NCBI RefSeq assembly: GCF_000236905.1
Contig: NC_016528.1
Coordinates: 320,001 to 384,000, forward strand
Source: Tetrapisispora phaffii CBS 4417
Taxonomy: Eukaryota; Ascomycota; Saccharomycetes; Saccharomycetales; Saccharomycetaceae
Direction: 5' to 3'
DNA length: 64,000 nucleotides
Of this stretch, positions 19,471 through 29,831 are shown piece by piece (the first letter of the stretch is position 1; every line of letters begins with the position of its first letter). Made by a program: the position numbers and the translations under genes. Below the pieces are notes generated by a model. That model was not told the DNA's origin, searched no databases, and saw only the letters and a program-made list of their open reading frames with translations.

Positions 19471-22422
19471 ATGAAGAGAAGATCCTCCAATTTAGAAGAT
19501 GTCGATGACATAGAGCATAATAATAAATCTCATCACAACCATAATTTTTCTGATAAGGAGATTGACAATTCAGAATTATCAATTGAAGATATTGAGGTTA
19601 TAGGTCCGGTTCCAACAGTATCTGATGCTCAGAACTATATCAAGTGGCAAAATACCATTTCATCAGTGGTTCAATCTGTTGTCTCAATTCATTTCTCACA
19701 GGTGGCTCCATTTGATGGTGAATCCGCTTTGGTTTCGGAAGCTACTGGTTTTGTCGTAGATTCAAAGCTAGGTATAATTTTAACAAATCGTCACGTCGTA
19801 GGTGCTGGTCCTTTTGTTGGCTATGCTGTATTTGACAATCACGAAGAATGTGATGTCACTCCAATTTATAGAGATCCTGTGCATGATTTTGGTTTCTTGA
19901 AATTCAATCCTAAAGATATTAAATATATGGAAGTGAAAAGTCTGCAATTGAAGCCAAATTTGGCTAAAGTTGGTTTAGAAATTAGAGTTGTTGGTAATGA
20001 TGCAGGTGAAAAATTAAGTATCTTATCAGGTTTTATATCGAGATTGGATAGAAATGCCCCTGATTATGGTGAATTGACATACAATGATTTTAATACCGAG
20101 TATATACAAGCAGCCGCATCAGCCTCTGGTGGTTCAAGTGGTTCCCCCGTTGTTAATAGCGATGGACATGTTGTTGCCTTACAGGCTGGTGGTTCAACAG
20201 AAGCTTCTACAGATTTTTTTCTTCCGTTAGATAGAATTTTAAGAGCTCTAATCTGTGTACAAAATGACAAGCCAATAACTCGTGGTACTATCCAAGTTCA
20301 ATGGTTACTAAAGCCATACGATGAATGTAAAAGACTTGGTCTTACTCCAGAAGCTGAAAGTAATGCACGTAAAATGTTCCCTGATAAAATCGGTATGCTT
20401 ATGGCGGAAACTATATTAAAAGAAGGTCCAGGTGATGTCAAAATAGCAGAAGGTGATGTATTGATTTCAATCAATAACGAACTGATATCATCATTTATTA
20501 CTGTTGATGATATATTAGATAGAAATGTTGGTAACACAATCACTTTGGTGATACAAAGAAGTGGTGTTGATAAAACAATCCAATGTGTTGTTGACAATTT
20601 ACATAGAATTACACCAGACAGATATGTTGAAGTCTGTGGTGCAACTTTCCATGAGTTATCTTATCAAATGGCCAGATTTTATGGTATTGCGGTAAGAGGT
20701 GTTTTTATTAGTAGCGCTTCAGGATCTTTCAATATTGACCTCAGTGAAAGAGTTGGCTGGGTTGTAGATTCGGTTGACAATAAAGAAACACCTAACCTAA
20801 ACACTTTTATTGAGGTGATGAAGGATATACCAGATCGCAAAAGAGTTACATTAAGATATCACCATTTGAGTGACCAGCATACAATTCATGTGACGTCAAT
20901 TTACATCGATAGACATTGGTGTAACGAATTCAGAATGTATATAAGAAATGACGTGACAGGTATTTGGGATTACCAAAATATCAAAGAACCGATCCCTGCA
21001 GAAGAAATTAAGCCACATTCTGCAAAGTTTATAGAGATTCCGGTTGAAAATAAGAATATTGCAAAGTTATCGTATTCATTATGTCATGTAACTACCATAG
21101 CAGTAATTCCTTTGGATTCTCAATCAGTCGAAACGGTTAAAATATCAGGATTGGTTGTGGATGCAGAAGAAGGTTATGTCTTAACATCGCGTAGAGCAGT
21201 TCCACACGATTGCTGTGACGTATTTGTCACATTTGCCGATTCAGTTATGGTACCAGCATCCTTGAAATTTATTCATCCTACTCAAAATTATGCAATTTTG
21301 AAGTATGATGTGAAGCTGGTAAATGCTCCGATTGTAACTCCAAGATTTTCAACATCTTATTTAAAACGTGGTGATAAGGCAAATTTTGTAGGTTACACTC
21401 ATAACCACAGACTGGTAACTGCTGATACCACAATCACTGATATTTCCTCAGTGAGTATTCCAAGTAATATTATCCCTAGATATAGAGCTACAAACATTGA
21501 AGCTATCTCCATTGATTGTAACATCAGTACTAAATGTAATTCAGGTATTATAGCTGATCAAGAAGGTGTTATTAAAGCTTTATGGTTATCTTTTGTTGGT
21601 GAGAGAAGTGATAATAAGGATAAAATATATTTAATGGGTTTGGACATTATGGATTGTCTGGAAGTCATTAAATATTTCAAGGAAGGAAAAAGGCCAATCG
21701 TAAGCATAGTTGATGCTGGTTTTGGATCTATTTCTATATTAACTTCTAGAGTCAGAGGCGTTCCAGAAGAATGGATTGAGAGAATGGAAAGAGAATCTAG
21801 CAATAGACTACAGTTTATAACAGTCACTAGGGTCTCATGCACTAATGATGATGTTAAATTGGAAACTGGTGATGTGATTTTGTCTGTCAATGATCAATTG
21901 GTTACTAAAATGAACCAATTAAATGGAATTGTGTCTGAATACGGATCCGAACGTTCTCAAACCTTGACTTTTAAGGTTGTTCGTGAAGGTAAAATAATTG
22001 ATCTTCCAATTAAAACAGTGTATGTGAAAGAAACAGATCAGTTTGTCGTTTTTGCTGGTTGTATTGTTCAAGCACCACATCACGCTGTCAAACAAGCAAT
22101 GCTAAATTTACCAAGTGAGGTCTATGTAACATTCAGAGGTGAGTCTTCGCCAGCTTTGCAGTATGGTATCTCTGGTACCAATTTCATTACACATGTTAAT
22201 GAAGTAGAAACGAAAGATCTTGAAAGTTTCTTAACAGTTATCAAACAAATTCCAGATAACAGTTACTGTAAGATTAGATTGATGACATTTGACAATGTCC
22301 CATTTGCTATTTCTTTAAAAACTAATTATCACTATTTCCCTACCACAGAATTAAAGAAAAACACATTAACAGGTGAATGGATAGAAAATGACATAAAGAA
22401 AACGGAAGAAATCAAACAATAG
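19471..22422 (+). CDS. NMA111: Nuclear HtrA-like serine protease Nma111
   Basis: This gene encodes 983 residues (S. cerevisiae 997). It is a nuclear HtrA/Omi-family serine protease with roles in apoptosis-like death and lipid homeostasis. The basic MKRRSS start resembles a nuclear localisation signal. The catalytic triad is visible: His in TNRHVVGAG (about 107), Asp in VHDFGFLKF (about 136) and Ser in SGGSSGSPVV (about 224). PDZ domains follow (about 290-380 and 385-480). A second, degenerate HtrA-type half covers about 520-730 without the GNSGSP-type serine motif, with further PDZ-like modules to the end. This duplicated architecture is typical of Nma111. Start ATG 19471 is chosen over an upstream in-frame GTG. 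The gene corresponds to YNL123W. Confidence 0.96.
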   Translation: MKRRSSNLEDVDDIEHNNKSHHNHNFSDKEIDNSELSIEDIEVIGPVPTVSDAQNYIKWQNTISSVVQSVVSIHFSQVAPFDGESALVSEATGFVVDSKLGIILTNRHVVGAGPFVGYAVFDNHEECDVTPIYRDPVHDFGFLKFNPKDIKYMEVKSLQLKPNLAKVGLEIRVVGNDAGEKLSILSGFISRLDRNAPDYGELTYNDFNTEYIQAAASASGGSSGSPVVNSDGHVVALQAGGSTEASTDFFLPLDRILRALICVQNDKPITRGTIQVQWLLKPYDECKRLGLTPEAESNARKMFPDKIGMLMAETILKEGPGDVKIAEGDVLISINNELISSFITVDDILDRNVGNTITLVIQRSGVDKTIQCVVDNLHRITPDRYVEVCGATFHELSYQMARFYGIAVRGVFISSASGSFNIDLSERVGWVVDSVDNKETPNLNTFIEVMKDIPDRKRVTLRYHHLSDQHTIHVTSIYIDRHWCNEFRMYIRNDVTGIWDYQNIKEPIPAEEIKPHSAKFIEIPVENKNIAKLSYSLCHVTTIAVIPLDSQSVETVKISGLVVDAEEGYVLTSRRAVPHDCCDVFVTFADSVMVPASLKFIHPTQNYAILKYDVKLVNAPIVTPRFSTSYLKRGDKANFVGYTHNHRLVTADTTITDISSVSIPSNIIPRYRATNIEAISIDCNISTKCNSGIIADQEGVIKALWLSFVGERSDNKDKIYLMGLDIMDCLEVIKYFKEGKRPIVSIVDAGFGSISILTSRVRGVPEEWIERMERESSNRLQFITVTRVSCTNDDVKLETGDVILSVNDQLVTKMNQLNGIVSEYGSERSQTLTFKVVREGKIIDLPIKTVYVKETDQFVVFAGCIVQAPHHAVKQAMLNLPSEVYVTFRGESSPALQYGISGTNFITHVNEVETKDLESFLTVIKQIPDNSYCKIRLMTFDNVPFAISLKTNYHYFPTTELKKNTLTGEWIENDIKKTEEIKQ

Positions 22423-22660
22423 GTATATATGTAGATTCAATTACATAATTTGAACAGTTAAATTATTGTATACAACAATATATAATAAAAGTATCAGCCA
22501 TTATTAAATGTAGTAATTTAGAAAAATATAGATATTCTTAAATTTTATTTTACTCGAAGCAATAAGCTAAGAAAATGATTATTTACAGAGTATTATTGCA
22601 TATCATAAACAATTTAGAAAAAGTTAATATAAAAAACAGATGGTTTCGTTATTTATTTTT

Positions 22661-24472
22661 TTACATTAATCCTTGTTGTTGATAAGCAGCTAAAGTTTCT
22701 TGGATTTTTTGGTTAATAACAGGGTCAGATCTGACCTTCTTTTGTACTTTAGATGCTTCGGCAAAAGTAGTGGCTTGTAATTTTTCATCCATATTTCTTG
22801 CTAAGAAAGCAGCTTCTTCAAATAAGGCTATAGCTTCATCGACTTCTTCTTGTTGAAGTTTTAATTGAGCTAAACCAATTTTAGCTTGCTCGGATCTTGG
22901 ATCTAATTTGCAAGCTTCTTCGAATAATTCGGTAGACTCTAATAAATTTTCGACAATTGGGTTTCTGGCTAATAATGTTGCCTTACCAATCATTGGTGCA
23001 ATACCTACGTGAATACCTTCAACCGCTTCTTCTAGTTTCTTAGAAATATCGTATTGCTTTAAAGCCTTATCGAACTCATTTCTTTCTAACAAGACATCGG
23101 CATAAAAGTTTGGAACTTCAGGAGCGGTTGGGAACTTCCTTCTAGCTTCGCTGAATAAAGTTTCACAATCGTTGAATTTGTTTTCCTTGTAAGCTAAACA
23201 AGCTAGTTGGATATATGGCAAAATATTTGATTCATCTAATTCCTTAGCCTTATCGAAATCAATGCCAGCTTTTTCGTATTGTTGTGTTAAGAAATAAAGT
23301 TGACCACGGTGGTAGTAAGTAGCTGCGTTGGTTGCGTCTAAGTTAATAGCGGCATCAAAATTTTTAATGGATTCTTCAGTTTCACCTTTATCGGCTAATA
23401 TCAAAGAATTGTAAATATATGAGTTTACTCTTGGGAAAATAAAGATAGCCTTTTGAATATCATTGTGAGCATCTAATGGGTCATTCTTTAAGAATTTTAA
23501 TATACCGTTATATTCTAAAGCAATAGCATATTTCTCTTTGATGTCATTGTTCTCCTTGTTTTCTTCGTATTCCTTCTCCAATAATTTAACCGCCTTTTGA
23601 AACGATTCATCGGCAACTAAATAACCGTCATTTGTTCTTGAGTATAGGTTAGTTAAACCGTTTAATAATTCCTTTTCAGATTCGGAATTTTCATTAAAGT
23701 TGTTCAAACTAACTTCTGGTTTGAAGACACCAAAGAAAGATGCTAAAGAAGTGTTTGAAGGTAGTAACTGTGGTTTGTTTTCAGCAATTTTTTCCTTCAA
23801 CACTTGCATAGCTTGCTTGTTCAAATTTCTTTCCAACATTGGTTCGATTGAAGCACCATTGAAATCACCATTTAAAGATAGAACAGATAAATCGACCATG
23901 GCATCAACATAATTGGCTAAACTTTCATAAGCAGAGGCTCTACGTAGCAAAGCCTTTGAATAATCATGTTTCAATTTCAAGGCTTCAGTACTACTTTCAA
24001 CAACTTTTTCTAATTGACCTAGTGAAACATAACATGCTGAAATATTTGAATAAAAGACTGGATCTTGTTTCAATGTCAATGCATAATTATAATACTTTAA
24101 AGCATTTTCAAAATCTTGTTTTTTAAAATAATCATTACCTTTATCTTTTAAAGCCATAGCATATTTCTCTTTTAATTCGTCAGAAAAAGAATCTTTACCA
24201 GATAAGTCAGGTTCGCCATTGGAAGCAACTGGATAAATTACTTTAGCAGTTTCATTCTTTGAGTTTGATTTCTCATCAGTAGAAGTAGACTTTTTCTTTT
24301 TACTATGCTTCTTTTTCTTCTTCTTGGAAGAAGAACTATCATCAATCTGCCTTTGTAATTGTGTGTAATAGTAATAAGCACCAAGTGCAGCAGAACCAGC
24401 AGCGACAGTAGCAATTATAGCTGTCTTATTTCTAGCTATAAATCCACCTACAGAACCATCCGAAGCAGACAT
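22661..24472 (-). CDS. TOM70: Mitochondrial outer-membrane import receptor Tom70/Tom71
   Basis: This gene encodes 603 residues (S. cerevisiae Tom70 617, Tom71 639). It is a docking receptor for Hsp70/Hsp90-bound carrier precursors at the TOM complex. It has an N-terminal membrane anchor at about 14-33 (AIIATVAAGSAALGAYYYY), a lysine-rich linker at about 47-65, and then TPR repeats through the C-terminus, with the clamp domain (about 100-220) followed by the substrate-binding domain. S. cerevisiae TOM70 (YNL121C) and TOM71 (YHR117W) are duplicates from the genome duplication. This copy stands where both ancestral gene orders meet, so the window alone cannot say which of the two it is. It is convergent with NMA111 and divergent from NCS2. 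Confidence 0.95.
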   Translation of the reverse strand: MSASDGSVGGFIARNKTAIIATVAAGSAALGAYYYYTQLQRQIDDSSSSKKKKKKHSKKKKSTSTDEKSNSKNETAKVIYPVASNGEPDLSGKDSFSDELKEKYAMALKDKGNDYFKKQDFENALKYYNYALTLKQDPVFYSNISACYVSLGQLEKVVESSTEALKLKHDYSKALLRRASAYESLANYVDAMVDLSVLSLNGDFNGASIEPMLERNLNKQAMQVLKEKIAENKPQLLPSNTSLASFFGVFKPEVSLNNFNENSESEKELLNGLTNLYSRTNDGYLVADESFQKAVKLLEKEYEENKENNDIKEKYAIALEYNGILKFLKNDPLDAHNDIQKAIFIFPRVNSYIYNSLILADKGETEESIKNFDAAINLDATNAATYYHRGQLYFLTQQYEKAGIDFDKAKELDESNILPYIQLACLAYKENKFNDCETLFSEARRKFPTAPEVPNFYADVLLERNEFDKALKQYDISKKLEEAVEGIHVGIAPMIGKATLLARNPIVENLLESTELFEEACKLDPRSEQAKIGLAQLKLQQEEVDEAIALFEEAAFLARNMDEKLQATTFAEASKVQKKVRSDPVINQKIQETLAAYQQQGLM

Positions 24473-24951
24473 TATGAGTGTATATGGATTAGTAGGTATA
24501 ATACAGAATTCTGTTTTGTCTCTTCTTTTCCAATTAGTAACAGATTTGGAAAAAAAATTATTACTTAAACTTAAGAATTATAAATGGGTGATAACCTACT
24601 GATCAATTACAATTCAATGAATTCCAAAGTAATTGACCAATGGTTAAACAATTGAAAGATATTTACAAGTGTTACTTACAGAAAGGATTCAAAATTGTTC
24701 AACTGTGTTTTGAGTTTTTGGAGTTAACTTATCGTTCGAATTCTTTAATTTCATTTTGTAGTTGCAAATGACATTTTAAATTTCACAGAACGGGTAAATG
24801 AACAAATGAAAAATTACTAAAGTCAATTCATCTCATCTCATCTCATTTTAGATTGTTTTACTATTTAAGTTCTTATATATTTATTGTGTAGGAGTTTGAT
24901 TTATCCAATAACAGTAGGAGTGAATAACTTTCAAGGTCGGTAGAGATAAAA
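24473..24951. promoter_or_regulatory. TOM70-NCS2 divergent promoter
   Basis: This AT-rich region holds a Reb1-type core CGGGTAA at 24791-24797 and, next to it, a short tandem repeat of TCATC (24828-24846). On the minus strand the repeat reads GATGAGATGAG, resembling a PAC-like motif without its leading GC. Reb1 sites commonly keep divergent promoters nucleosome-free. Confidence 0.45.
24828..24846. repeat. TCATC tandem repeat (about 3.8 units)
   Basis: The pentamer TCATC is repeated head to tail about 105-125 bp upstream of NCS2. The reverse-complement form recurs near 48090-48107 upstream of the YPL108W-like gene. Confidence 0.7.
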
Positions 24952-26370
24952 ATGGTACAAGAACAAAAATGCCAAAGATGCAAAGAGCACTCGGCTATTA
25001 TAATCTCTAGAAAAGAATTATTTTGCTCAGGATGTTTTAAGAAATTTTTGTCATTGAAGCAAAGAAAAACTATGATGCTAGACCAATATTACCAAGATAT
25101 ATTCAAAGTCCTTCATAAGGATAAGTTCAGGACAGAGGAAGAGGCGTTGTTATTGAATAGTAATTCAAAAATTCTGGTACCCTTGAGTTTCAGTTCTTCT
25201 TCTTCATTGGTAATGCTAGATATCTTAGTTGATACACTAAATGAACAAAGATTGCAACATCATAATATGGTTGGTTTTAAAATTGAACTTTTATTATTAT
25301 TCAATGGTAAGGAAGAGTTTGACTTAGTTAACAAAAAGTTAACCGATTTGATTGATAATAGGTACTCTGCAAATAAAGACTGTATACAACCACATTTTGT
25401 AGAGATTTCGAAATTCTATGAAACTTCAACAGTTCTAAAGCAATTGCTGTTGCAACATACTGATTTCAAAACATTTAAAGATACAATCCAACATGATGAT
25501 TATACCATTAAAAATTTGTTAAAAGAATGTCCAAATAGATCAGTTCGTGAAGATCTATTAACGTTCATTAAAAGACATTTAATAAAAAAATTTACTTATC
25601 AAAATAAATTCAAAGCAATTGTGTGGCCATTTTCTATGACACAATTAGCTGATGAAATTATTTCAATGATAGTGAAAGGTAGAGGTTCTAGCATCGCTAA
25701 CTTTTTAGATATGGAATCATTCGATGAAAATTATGGCACTAATGTTTTTAAGAATCTGTTTCCACTGAGAAATGCCTTGTTATCTGAAATCGATGCATAT
25801 TGCCATTCTGTAAATTTGGAAAAATATCTGATTGACTACAAGGTGCAAGATACTTTACTGTTAAATAAGCTCTACGATGCTAATAATAAAAGATCGAATG
25901 AAAGCACATTGGTCAAAAATATGACAATGAATGAATTGGCAAGTAAATACTTTGATGATATCGAAACTGACTATTCAAATGTGATATCGACTGTTTTACG
26001 AACAGGTGAAAAATTAGGTACTCCAACTGCTAATGGTTTGAAAAATAAAAAGTGTGAAGTTTGCTTGCAAATAATTCATAATGATCCATCTGAGTGGTTG
26101 AATACAATCACTGAAAATGTTGGACATTGCATAGAGAATGACGAGGAACAAAGTTATTTTAATGTCTGGACAGAGAATAACGAAAAAAAAGTAGCAACTA
26201 AGAATTATAATAAATTAATGGAATTGGACAAGGACGAAAATAATAATCTCGATATATGTTATGGGTGTCTAATATTGTTGAATAGTATGGATAACAAATC
26301 TATTAACTGGCCTGTAAATGAAAAAGAAGAGATAGATGAAATTCTAGAAGAATTCATTATATCTGATTGA
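24952..26370 (+). CDS. NCS2: tRNA 2-thiolation protein Ncs2/Ctu2
   Basis: This gene encodes 472 residues (S. cerevisiae 493). With Ncs6 it thiolates the wobble uridine of tRNA-Lys, -Glu and -Gln (mcm5s2U), using Urm1 as sulfur carrier. An N-terminal zinc-binding pattern CQRCKEH...CSGCF is visible within the first 35 residues. The middle carries LVMLDILVDTL and the region with WPFSMTQLADEII, corresponding to the degenerate PP-loop. The C-terminus has paired cysteines KCEVC and CYGCLILLN. The pathway partner ELP4 (mcm5 side chain) is also in this window, about 36 kb away. The gene corresponds to YNL119W and is convergent with DCP2 (gap 162 bp). Confidence 0.94.
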   Translation: MVQEQKCQRCKEHSAIIISRKELFCSGCFKKFLSLKQRKTMMLDQYYQDIFKVLHKDKFRTEEEALLLNSNSKILVPLSFSSSSSLVMLDILVDTLNEQRLQHHNMVGFKIELLLLFNGKEEFDLVNKKLTDLIDNRYSANKDCIQPHFVEISKFYETSTVLKQLLLQHTDFKTFKDTIQHDDYTIKNLLKECPNRSVREDLLTFIKRHLIKKFTYQNKFKAIVWPFSMTQLADEIISMIVKGRGSSIANFLDMESFDENYGTNVFKNLFPLRNALLSEIDAYCHSVNLEKYLIDYKVQDTLLLNKLYDANNKRSNESTLVKNMTMNELASKYFDDIETDYSNVISTVLRTGEKLGTPTANGLKNKKCEVCLQIIHNDPSEWLNTITENVGHCIENDEEQSYFNVWTENNEKKVATKNYNKLMELDKDENNNLDICYGCLILLNSMDNKSINWPVNEKEEIDEILEEFIISD

Positions 26371-26532
26371 GAATGAAAGTACCAGTTTGAAATAAGTAAA
26401 CAGTGAATATTTCGAATATATCCCACAATTGTTATGCAATTTACATATGTATGACGATATACTATTTTATAGTTTCGAATAATTATTTAACTAATATAAT
26501 ATTTTGCATGCTTAAACAAATTAACTACTATA

Positions 26533-29286
26533 TTATTTCTTATGTAACAAATTTAATAACTGATTTGATGCTGTTTGACCCATTTGAGGAACAGATTGAG
26601 CATTATTATTCAATGGAGAGCCATTCATTGTTTGATCAAGCCCCATTTTAACATTTGGCCCTTTTAGCATATTAAGTAATTCATTTCCCGCTGGAGCTAA
26701 ACCTCTATGTGTAGGAGATTGTGATTGAGATAATGACATATGTGCTGAAGATTGTGGAGAATGGTTATTAAGAGCATCCATATATTTAGGGGCATGCATC
26801 TGACTTGGTACATATTGATTTGGGACTAAATGAGGTGGTTGCTCCATTGGACTTGGATAAAACTGATTAAACTGTAGGTTGTTGAATTGATGTTGATTAT
26901 GAGACATGCCTGGTGGTTGAGAACCATTTGGAGTTAAAATCTGTTGTGGCATATCCACTGGGATCCCTTGTTCGTTAAAAGGTTGACCTGAGGGTGGACC
27001 AAACTTTGAATTATTTCTTGCATTTGGGTCATTTAGAACATTTAAAAATTCATTTGCATGTGATTGTGATTGTGGAGATCCGTTAGTTTGAATTAATGGC
27101 GAAGAGCTTTTATTGTTAGGAACCATTGATGGAATCTGGTTTGCAAATTCTACTGGTGTCCCAATTTGAGAATTACTACTATTTGGGTTATCTATTAGAT
27201 TTGAATCATATCTGTTAGTTGGAGAGTCGCTAAGACTAGGTTTCTTTAGCATGTCTAATAATGGATTTGTAGACTGCTGGGATTGAGTTGAATAAGATTT
27301 TTTATCGTCCAGAGGTGCCTTTAAAATTTTTAGAAGCTCGTTTGGTGACCCACTAGATTCTTCAAAGTTCGTATTTTTCTGGTATGGTATGGATTCGGGT
27401 GATACTTTTGGAGGTGACAAAGCATTATTGGATAATTGTTCTCCTCTTTTTAGTAGCTTAATTTTTGGTGTATTATTTACATTTTTTGCTTTACCAGCAA
27501 TAGACAACGAAGCAACTCCTCTTGTGCTTTCATTGACTTCGTCTACGTGTGGGATATCACCACCATTTGATCCAAATGAGTTTCCTACTAAAGCTGCTGA
27601 ATTTGGCATTTCTGTTGTTGAAAACTCCTCGCCGTCTAAATTTTCTAGTTTCTGTTGATCTGTTTTATCATTAAAATTATCTCTTAATACACTGGCTCTA
27701 TTGTATTCTCCCATGTCGCTGTGATTAATATTCATATAACTGTCTTCATCATTTCCTTCTTCCGAACTACTTTCAAATTCCTCATATGTGTTGTCATCTG
27801 GGATATCCACACCAGATGATATTTTAATACCTAAAGACTGCATCTCAGATTGAGGTTCATGTTTCAATAAATGCAATAGATCTTTAGAATTGGAGCTGTC
27901 AACTTGTGAGACTAAAGCGGCATTTGCTACTTGTGGAGAGGTGCCGAACTGTTCAGGCTTTTTATCATTCAGTAGGGTTAGTAATTGCTTAGCATTATCA
28001 TGAGTTGCACCATCCACTAAAGATGGCTTTGAAAGAGAAGCTGTATTTGGAGTGGCTGTTGCATCGTCCATAATATCTCTTGGATTGATGTTGTTCATAT
28101 TCATTATATGGAATTGAGCACTGTCAGAAGTTGGATGGAAATTATTATTCATTAGCGGTAAGACACCATGATTGTTATTAACAATAGGAAAGGGAGCAAA
28201 TGGTTGAAATCCACCATTCATCATTGGTGGGAACATATTATTAGCATTACCGTTGCCATTAACTAAAATTGGCATTGGTGGTGGCATAAATGTGTTCTGT
28301 TGAGTATTATTAATATTATTACTGTTAACATTAAAAGCACTTTGTAAAGAGTTCAGTAGGGCTCTGCCAGGATCAATATCTATAGGTTGGCCATTTTGGG
28401 AATCAGAAATGGATGAGCCAGATGTACTATTGTTATGGGCATTGAAATCCTTGGCAGAAATTTGCGCATATTTATCAGTTATTTCAGTAGAAGAGGTAAT
28501 ACCTAGTAATTCTTTTAACTGCTTTTCTGCATTTCTAATTAACTCAGAGTTATCTTTACCTTCCTTTTGACGTTTACACCAAATTGATAAAGGTCTGATC
28601 ATAGCATTGATTAAATAATATTTAGTAGAACCCGATTGTTTGAAAATAGATCTCATAATTTTCTTAAAATCCTTCCACTCAATTTTATCAATTTCATTTC
28701 TAACTTGGGGTTTGAATTGTGTTGCTTCTGGTACATTAGAAACTAAGTAAATTTTATAATTTTTACCTGAAATATTTCTTTCAACAAATTGGTTTTCATC
28801 GATATAGCCTGTTAAATCAAAGCCAATTTCTTCTTTAACTTCTCTTATGCAACATTGTACATCATCTTCATCTTTTGAAATTTTACCACGCGGAAATGAC
28901 CATGAATCGGATTCAGTACCCTGAACTAATAATATTTTATTTAACTTTTCATTGAAAATTGCGGCACCTCTTACAGGGATAGATTTCTTATAAAGTGAAA
29001 ATTTCTGAAGTGCTTCGTCTGCTTTTATGTCCCATCTCCATACAATAGGACAAATCCTTATAATATTTGTTGCAAATGATTTAATTTTTAAAGATGGTAA
29101 AGATGGGTTTAACAATTTAATAAAATCGATATAAAACCATGAAGCTTCTTCAAAATGAAATAATTCTCTCTCTACCGATGAAAGATCCTCCGGTGGAACA
29201 TTAATTATAAATCTGACTAACAAATCTTCCAGAATTCTATCAAGAGAATCTAGATTGTCGAGTGAATGTCGTAGAGGTAAAGACAT
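26533..29286 (-). CDS. DCP2: mRNA decapping enzyme Dcp2
   Basis: This gene encodes 917 residues (S. cerevisiae 970). It is the catalytic subunit of the decapping enzyme, removing m7G caps in P-bodies. The N-terminal regulatory domain (1-95; MSLPLRHS, ELFHFEEASWFY) binds Dcp1. The Nudix domain follows, with Nudix box GKISKDEDD...REVKEEIGFD at about 133-156 holding the catalytic glutamates. Box B (KYYLINAMIRPLS) is near 225. The long disordered Asn/Ser/Gln/Pro-rich tail carries repeated leucine motifs (LLHLL, ELLKILK, LLDMLKK, ELLNMLK, QLLNLLHKK), the short helical motifs bound by Edc3, Scd6 and Pat1. ATG 29286 begins the conserved MSLPLRH; an in-frame ATG 32 codons upstream is not conserved. 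The gene corresponds to YNL118C. Confidence 0.96.
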   Translation of the reverse strand: MSLPLRHSLDNLDSLDRILEDLLVRFIINVPPEDLSSVERELFHFEEASWFYIDFIKLLNPSLPSLKIKSFATNIIRICPIVWRWDIKADEALQKFSLYKKSIPVRGAAIFNEKLNKILLVQGTESDSWSFPRGKISKDEDDVQCCIREVKEEIGFDLTGYIDENQFVERNISGKNYKIYLVSNVPEATQFKPQVRNEIDKIEWKDFKKIMRSIFKQSGSTKYYLINAMIRPLSIWCKRQKEGKDNSELIRNAEKQLKELLGITSSTEITDKYAQISAKDFNAHNNSTSGSSISDSQNGQPIDIDPGRALLNSLQSAFNVNSNNINNTQQNTFMPPPMPILVNGNGNANNMFPPMMNGGFQPFAPFPIVNNNHGVLPLMNNNFHPTSDSAQFHIMNMNNINPRDIMDDATATPNTASLSKPSLVDGATHDNAKQLLTLLNDKKPEQFGTSPQVANAALVSQVDSSNSKDLLHLLKHEPQSEMQSLGIKISSGVDIPDDNTYEEFESSSEEGNDEDSYMNINHSDMGEYNRASVLRDNFNDKTDQQKLENLDGEEFSTTEMPNSAALVGNSFGSNGGDIPHVDEVNESTRGVASLSIAGKAKNVNNTPKIKLLKRGEQLSNNALSPPKVSPESIPYQKNTNFEESSGSPNELLKILKAPLDDKKSYSTQSQQSTNPLLDMLKKPSLSDSPTNRYDSNLIDNPNSSNSQIGTPVEFANQIPSMVPNNKSSSPLIQTNGSPQSQSHANEFLNVLNDPNARNNSKFGPPSGQPFNEQGIPVDMPQQILTPNGSQPPGMSHNQHQFNNLQFNQFYPSPMEQPPHLVPNQYVPSQMHAPKYMDALNNHSPQSSAHMSLSQSQSPTHRGLAPAGNELLNMLKGPNVKMGLDQTMNGSPLNNNAQSVPQMGQTASNQLLNLLHKK

Positions 29287-29678
29287 GTTTAACTTAAGTC
29301 TGTTTCTGTTTCTTCTTGTGGTATGCTTTTTTAATAAATCGATAATTTTTAAAAGACACCAAAATTGGGATAAAATAGTCAATTAATATGAACTCAACCT
29401 TAGTTTTAAACGTAAAATGTGCGAATATAAAATTGAAGAAATGCAAATAAAAGTTTCTTAAAAGTTAAGAACAAAATTTCTATTTTTTCTATAATATCAA
29501 TAAATGAAATACAATTCGTTTCTTAAACTTCTAGACAATTGAATAATAATATTATAAATATAATTAAATTATATAACCTAAAGACTAACGTACAATTAAA
29601 AACTATAAAATGTTCCTTTAATAATGGTAGGTTATATCCTTTTTTACCACCTCTTTTAGTACTAAATACATTGCATTG

Positions 29679-29718
29679 TTTGAATTGAACAAATTGTTCA
29701 CCATTTGTTCAATTCAAA
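29679..29718. repeat. Perfect 16-bp inverted repeat (hairpin)
   Basis: The arms TTTGAATTGAACAAAT (29679-29694) and its exact reverse complement (29703-29718) are separated by eight bases. No similarity is seen to tRNA or transposon ends. The role is unknown: terminator of BEM3, structure in the DCP2 upstream region, or a rearrangement scar. Confidence 0.8.
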
Positions 29719-29757
29719 TTCACAATTAACAAGAATATCTAAACTAAAAACCCAATA

Positions 29758-29765
29758 CCGGGTAA
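29758..29765. promoter_or_regulatory. Reb1-type site CCGGGTAA
   Basis: A perfect match to the Reb1 consensus lies about 470 bp upstream of the DCP2 ATG and about 356 bp beyond the BEM3 stop. Reb1 clears nucleosomes at promoters and can also roadblock transcription, so it could isolate the two genes. It is a single motif. Confidence 0.5.
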
Positions 29766-29831
29766 TCATATCTCATTTTTGTCGTACCCAATGATATTCG
29801 TTATGACATACAAACACAACTGTTAAGTGAC

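Noticed and set aside
29287..29382. A 32-codon N-terminal extension of DCP2 from an upstream in-frame ATG
   Set aside because: The conserved protein begins at MSLPLRHS as in S. cerevisiae. The extra residues are basic, unconserved and lie in leader sequence.
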